From JAPLGE01 sp964355545 (lineage in GTDB: Bacteria > Bipolaricaulota > Bipolaricaulia > UBA7950 > UBA9294), in the NCBI GenBank assembly GCA_964355545.1, contig CAYHEK010000062.1, positions 1-9,180 on the forward strand: 9,180 nt of DNA. The letters are read 5' to 3'. The notes under the pieces are model-generated. The model was not told the origin of the DNA, did not search any database, and saw only the letters and a program-made list of their open reading frames with translations. Every line of letters begins with the position of its first letter. Position 1 is the first letter of the stretch. Of the stretch, positions 7,101-9,180 are shown in pieces. The translations under genes were made by a program, and so were the position numbers.

Positions 7101-7593
7101 CGGCGTACTCGGTCGCCGCCTTCGCCGCCTCCTTCTCCTTTCCAGCAAGGAGGAGGCGGGGAATCCGGCCGCTCTCGCACCCGGAGAGGGCGACGAGGCC
7201 CCCGTGGTAGCGCTCCAGGAGCTCCCGGTCCACGCGCGGCTTGTAGTAGAACCCCTCCGTGTGGCCGAGGCTCGTGAGGAGGACGAGGTTTCGGTAGCCC
7301 TCAAGGTCCTTGGCGAGGAGGACGAGGTGGTAGTGACGCTCTCCCTCCTGCGCCCTCCGCTCGTGCCGGCTCCCCGGGGCGACGTAGACCTCGGCCCCGA
7401 GGATCGGCTTCATCAGGCGTCTCTTCGCCTCGCGGTAGAACTTGATCGTCCCGCTCATCACCCCGTGGTCGGTGAGGGCGAGCGAGTCCATCCCGCAGGC
7501 TGCGGCTCGGTCAAGAAGGGCGGGGATCTTGCAGGAGGAGTCGAGGATGCTGTACTCCGAATGCGTGTGCAGGTGAACGAACTTGTCGGGCAA
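4162..7593 (-). CDS. dnaE: DNA polymerase III alpha subunit (replicative, DnaE type)
   Basis: This is the catalytic subunit of the chromosomal replicase, 1143 residues, normal for DnaE. The N-terminal PHP domain (about 1-270) shows HLHTHSEYS (7-15), TDHG (41-44), GAEVY (66-70), HYHLVLLAKD (87-96), SGCESG (137-142) and NDVHY (206-210), so its metal-binding set appears complete. The palm carries LPDFDIDF with D401 and D403, and KFDFLGL with D554, matching the E. coli catalytic triad D401/D403/D555. KAMGKKKKEIM (700-710) and GFNKSHATAYA (745-755) are typical of the fingers. QVSFF (908-912) fits the internal clamp-binding motif, and an OB fold lies near 976-1050. The start is TTG 7593, 5 bp after the ftsB-like gene. 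It is preceded by AAAGGGG at 7610-7604 and agrees with where family members begin. Confidence 0.97.
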   Translation of the reverse strand: MPDKFVHLHTHSEYSILDSSCKIPALLDRAAACGMDSLALTDHGVMSGTIKFYREAKRRLMKPILGAEVYVAPGSRHERRAQEGERHYHLVLLAKDLEGYRNLVLLTSLGHTEGFYYKPRVDRELLERYHGGLVALSGCESGRIPRLLLAGKEKEAAKAATEYAELFGEGNFYLEVQDHGTEQGKRLRERLGRLAQTLGLPLVATNDVHYLAPEDHLAHEVLLNIRANKKLADPDRMTFDGTGYHFRTSEEMAELFSDLPEALGNTRRIADSCNLELEFGTNLVPPFPLPSGYQSADEYLRSLACAGAREQFGEVGTAVKERLDYELSVIERMNYATYFLIVWDFVRFARENRIPVGPGRGSAAGSLVSYCLRITRVDPLKYNLIFERFLNPDRVSLPDFDIDFCVKGRDRVIAYVREKYGGEGSHAKTAQIVTFDRMAARSVVRDVGRVLGVPYGKTDRTAKLIPYAYQLGTAVEEVSELRSLYENDEDVKKVVDIGLRLEGLTRNTATHAAGVVISAEELIRRVPLMRLTTGEVVTQFDMGDVEAVGLLKFDFLGLRNLTLISETLASLEERAGVVVDLDRVALDDEKTYRLIEEGHTAGVFQLEGSGVTGLIRQMKPERFEDLVALLALYRPGPLESGMTDDYVRRRSGRVPVTYPHPSLKEVLEDTYGLPIYQDQVMLIAQRLAGFTLAEADTLRKAMGKKKKEIMEGLREKFLTGCRANEISEEAAERTFDDMEKFARYGFNKSHATAYAFVSYWTAYLKANYPTHFMASLLGSVQGDTDKVAEYIGECREMGIEVLPPDINESERDFAPIGERRIRFGLGAIKHAGDGTIASILAARGKGFTSFFDLCRRVAGEGGDREALEALIKAGAFDGLGATRRGLLLRLSEGLELMQIARAERESGQVSFFAGLETAPVAPIVSEEEFPEKDLLAFERELLGLYVSAHPLDPHRDRLALFCTPLSAVTALEEGKGAIVGGRVKRLRVIPTKNGAQMAFLTLEDGNAEAEITVFPRVLEATFGLLAEDRLLGLRLSSGERNGRQNLIAEEVFPLEEVASHLRLSVAVTLKEAEVDRERLGRLVALLAEHRGDSPLLLRIEDERGNLEVAAGRDHWVEASLGLREGLESLLGSGRVLFQAAERR

Positions 7594-7598
7594 GGCGC

Positions 7599-7916
7599 TC
7601 AGTCCCCTTTGATGAAGATGACCTTCTCCTCACCGGGCTTCACCAGGCCGAGGAGCTCGCGGGCCAGATGCTCGATCGTCTGGGGATTATCCTTCCCGTC
7701 CAGGCGGTCTCGCAGCTCATCCTGCGCCACGAGCGCCCTTCTCTCCCTCTGCTCGAGGCGCGCGATGTCCCCTCGCAGGTTGTGGATCGTGGCGAAGCGG
7801 ACGAGGTACAGGGAGACAAGGAGCGCCCCAAGGAGGATAAGAAGCCAGACAAGAGGACGGATGCGAAGCGCCCTGAGGCGACTTGCGATGGCGTGACGAC
7901 GCCCCCTCGCCCGCAC
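7599..7916 (-). CDS. FtsB/DivIC-type septum formation initiator protein
   Basis: This small bitopic membrane protein of 105 residues is probably a divisome component. A basic N-terminus (1-20, nine arginines) precedes one hydrophobic helix (about 21-39). A charged coiled coil (about 44-73) follows, then the family motif IEHLARELLGLVKPGEEKVI (81-100). Family members sit in the inner membrane with the coiled coil outside and form the FtsQ-FtsL-FtsB complex (DivIB-FtsL-DivIC in Gram-positives) that controls septal cell-wall synthesis. Sequence alone does not decide between the FtsB and DivIC names. Placement right after eno is a well-known arrangement for this gene and strengthens the call. The start is GTG 7916, with a strong GAGGTGA Shine-Dalgarno six bases upstream. 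The 35-bp gap to eno holds no terminator, so it is likely in one operon with eno and dnaE. Confidence 0.88.
   Translation of the reverse strand: MRARGRRHAIASRLRALRIRPLVWLLILLGALLVSLYLVRFATIHNLRGDIARLEQRERRALVAQDELRDRLDGKDNPQTIEHLARELLGLVKPGEEKVIFIKGD
7604..7610 (-). promoter_or_regulatory. Shine-Dalgarno supporting the TTG start of dnaE
   Basis: AAAGGGG on the minus strand lies inside the last codons of the upstream ftsB-like gene, 10 nt before TTG 7593. No ATG or GTG is available before the PHP motif, so TTG is the best start. The long spacing and rare start codon may lower dnaE translation relative to its neighbours. Confidence 0.5.
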
Positions 7917-7922
7917 TCCCCC

Positions 7923-7929
7923 TCACCTC
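7923..7929 (-). promoter_or_regulatory. Strong Shine-Dalgarno for the ftsB-like gene
   Basis: GAGGTGA on the minus strand matches the anti-Shine-Dalgarno over seven bases and lies six bases before GTG 7916. It fixes that GTG as the start, and no other start codon occurs before the membrane helix. Confidence 0.75.
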
Positions 7930-7951
7930 TCTTCGCGCGCAGCCTTACAGC

Positions 7952-9180
7952 CTAGGGCCGGAACCGATCCGGCCAGGAGGAAAGCCCCAGTTCGAACTCC
8001 TCCTCGATCCGCAGGAGTTGGTTGTATTTCGCGACGCGCTCGCTGCGCGAGATCGACCCGCTCTTCAACTGGCCGCACGCCGTCCCCACCGCGAGGTCTG
8101 CGATCGCCGTGTCCTCGGTCTCCCCGGAGCGGTGCGAGACGACACAGGTGTACCCGGCGAAGTGCGCGATGCCCATCGTCTCCAAGGTCTCGGTGAGCGT
8201 GCCGATCTGGTTCAGTTTGACGAGGATCGAATTGGCGATCCCCTCCTCAATCCCGTGGCGAAGCCGCTCTGGATTCGTCACGAAGATGTCGTCCCCAACG
8301 ATCTGAACCTTCTTCCCGAGACGCTCCGTGATCCGTTTCCATCCCGCCTCGTCGTCCTCGGCGAGTCCGTCCTCGATCGAGACGACCGGATAGGAAGAGA
8401 CCCACTCCGCATAGATGTCGACGAGCTCGGAGGCGGAGAGCTCTTCCCTCACACCGCGAACGGTGAATCGGTAACCCTTGTCGCGGAAGCTCGTCGCGGC
8501 GGCGTCAATCGCCAGGGCGACGTCCTCGCCGGGGCGGTACCCGCTCTTCTCGATCGCTTGGACAAGAAGGGAGAGCGCCTCCTCGTTGTCCTTGAGGTTC
8601 GGAGCGAACCCACCCTCGTCTCCGACCCCGGTGGAGAGCCTCCTCTCCTTGAGGATTCCCTTCAGGGTGTGAAAGACCTCGGAGCAGGATCGGATCGCCT
8701 CGCGGATCGAAGGGGCACCGATCGGGACGATCATGAACTCCTGAACGTCGAGGGTGTTGTCCGCGTGCGCTCCGCCGTTCAGCACGTTCATCATCGGGAC
8801 AGGCAGGAGGGGTTCGCGCGCGCCGGCGAGGTAGCGGAAGAAGGGGATCCCGAGGCTCTCCGCGGCCGCCCGCGCCGTGGCGAGGGAGACGCCGAGGAGG
8901 GCGTTCGCGCCGAGGCGCCTCTTGTTCGGCGTCCCATCGAGCTCGACGAGCAGGCGATCGATCTTCTCCTGCGCAAGGGCGTCCTGGCCGAGGAGAACAG
9001 GCGCGATCTCTTCGACGACGTTCCTTACGGCCTCTTCCACCCCGCGGCCGTGGAACCTCTTCGGATCACCGTCGCGCAGCTCGAGTGCCTCGTGGGTCCC
9101 CTTGGACGCCCCCGACGGGACCGCCGCCCGACCAAGCGTCCCGTCCTCGAGGAAGACGTCGACCTCGATCGTCGGGTTCC
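7952..9180 (-). CDS. eno: Enolase, partial (N-terminus beyond window)
   Basis: Enolase interconverts 2-phosphoglycerate and phosphoenolpyruvate in glycolysis and gluconeogenesis. About 408 residues are visible, starting at NPTIEVDVFLEDGT and ending at a TAG stop (7954-7952). Roughly 20-25 residues and the start codon lie past 9180, and the reading frame stays open to the edge. All catalytic and metal residues are recognisable: QEFM and DEGGFAPN (the acid residues equivalent to E. coli E168 and E209), AIDAAAT (D246), SIEDGLAEDD (E290), VGDDIFVTN (D317), LVKLNQIGT (K342), SHRSGETED (H370) and GQLKSGSISRSER (K393). The mobile loop reads PSGASKGTHEALELRDGD, with lysine where most enolases have threonine (codon 9103-9101). 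It is the first visible gene of the minus-strand operon; its promoter is outside the window. Confidence 0.97.
   Translation of the reverse strand, partial: NPTIEVDVFLEDGTLGRAAVPSGASKGTHEALELRDGDPKRFHGRGVEEAVRNVVEEIAPVLLGQDALAQEKIDRLLVELDGTPNKRRLGANALLGVSLATARAAAESLGIPFFRYLAGAREPLLPVPMMNVLNGGAHADNTLDVQEFMIVPIGAPSIREAIRSCSEVFHTLKGILKERRLSTGVGDEGGFAPNLKDNEEALSLLVQAIEKSGYRPGEDVALAIDAAATSFRDKGYRFTVRGVREELSASELVDIYAEWVSSYPVVSIEDGLAEDDEAGWKRITERLGKKVQIVGDDIFVTNPERLRHGIEEGIANSILVKLNQIGTLTETLETMGIAHFAGYTCVVSHRSGETEDTAIADLAVGTACGQLKSGSISRSERVAKYNQLLRIEEEFELGLSSWPDRFRP

Noticed and set aside
6859..7896. Plus-strand ORF (345 codons) opposite dnaE and the ftsB-like gene
   Set aside because: Antisense across two recognised genes and their junction; composition is a mirror of Glu/Arg-rich coding.
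7917..7951. Possible terminator or promoter between eno and the ftsB-like gene
   Set aside because: The 35-bp gap shows no inverted repeat with a U tract and no promoter-like hexamers; it holds mainly the Shine-Dalgarno.

Overview
This window is an ordinary-looking, gene-dense stretch of a GC-rich bacterial chromosome. I see no mobile element, CRISPR array, prophage or toxin module. It holds two RNA genes followed by a three-gene plus-strand operon (about 1-2868), and facing it a four-gene minus-strand operon (9180-2858). The two blocks converge and their last genes overlap by 11 bp.

RNA block: the window opens inside a tRNA-Ser(GGA), with the 5' half outside. Directly against its encoded CCA lies a long Bacillus-type SRP RNA of about 273 nt, with an Alu-like 5' end, the universal domain IV GGAA hairpin, and ends that pair perfectly with each other. 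The tRNA-Ser/SRP RNA neighbourhood is also known from Bacillus.

Plus-strand protein operon: thpR (RNA 2',3'-cyclic phosphodiesterase with two HxT motifs), archease, and rtcB (RNA ligase). The genes overlap or nearly touch and each has its own Shine-Dalgarno. All three act on, or help act on, broken RNA ends carrying 2',3'-cyclic phosphate, so this reads as an RNA end-processing and repair operon.

Minus-strand operon, in order of transcription: eno (enolase, 5' end cut by the window edge), a small FtsB/DivIC-type divisome protein, dnaE (replicative DNA polymerase III alpha subunit), and yvcK (membrane-anchored CofD-like gluconeogenesis/morphogenesis factor). Spacings are 35 bp, 5 bp and a 4-bp ATGA overlap, so co-transcription is likely. 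The operon would link glycolysis, division, replication and cell-wall or carbon control.

Organism: clearly a bacterium (FtsB-type protein, DnaE, YvcK, good Shine-Dalgarno sites). The long SRP RNA with an Alu domain is typical of Gram-positive and some deep-branching thermophilic lineages rather than Proteobacteria. The high GC, the many Glu/Arg residues, and RtcB with archease would fit a deep-branching or thermophilic phylum (Bipolaricaulota/Acetothermia, a high-GC Firmicute or a relative), but I cannot place it from this window. The genes look intact and vertically inherited. The best leads are the RNA-repair operon beside tRNA/SRP RNA, the stem-loop centred on the convergent stop codons, and the unusual eno-ftsB-dnaE-yvcK linkage.
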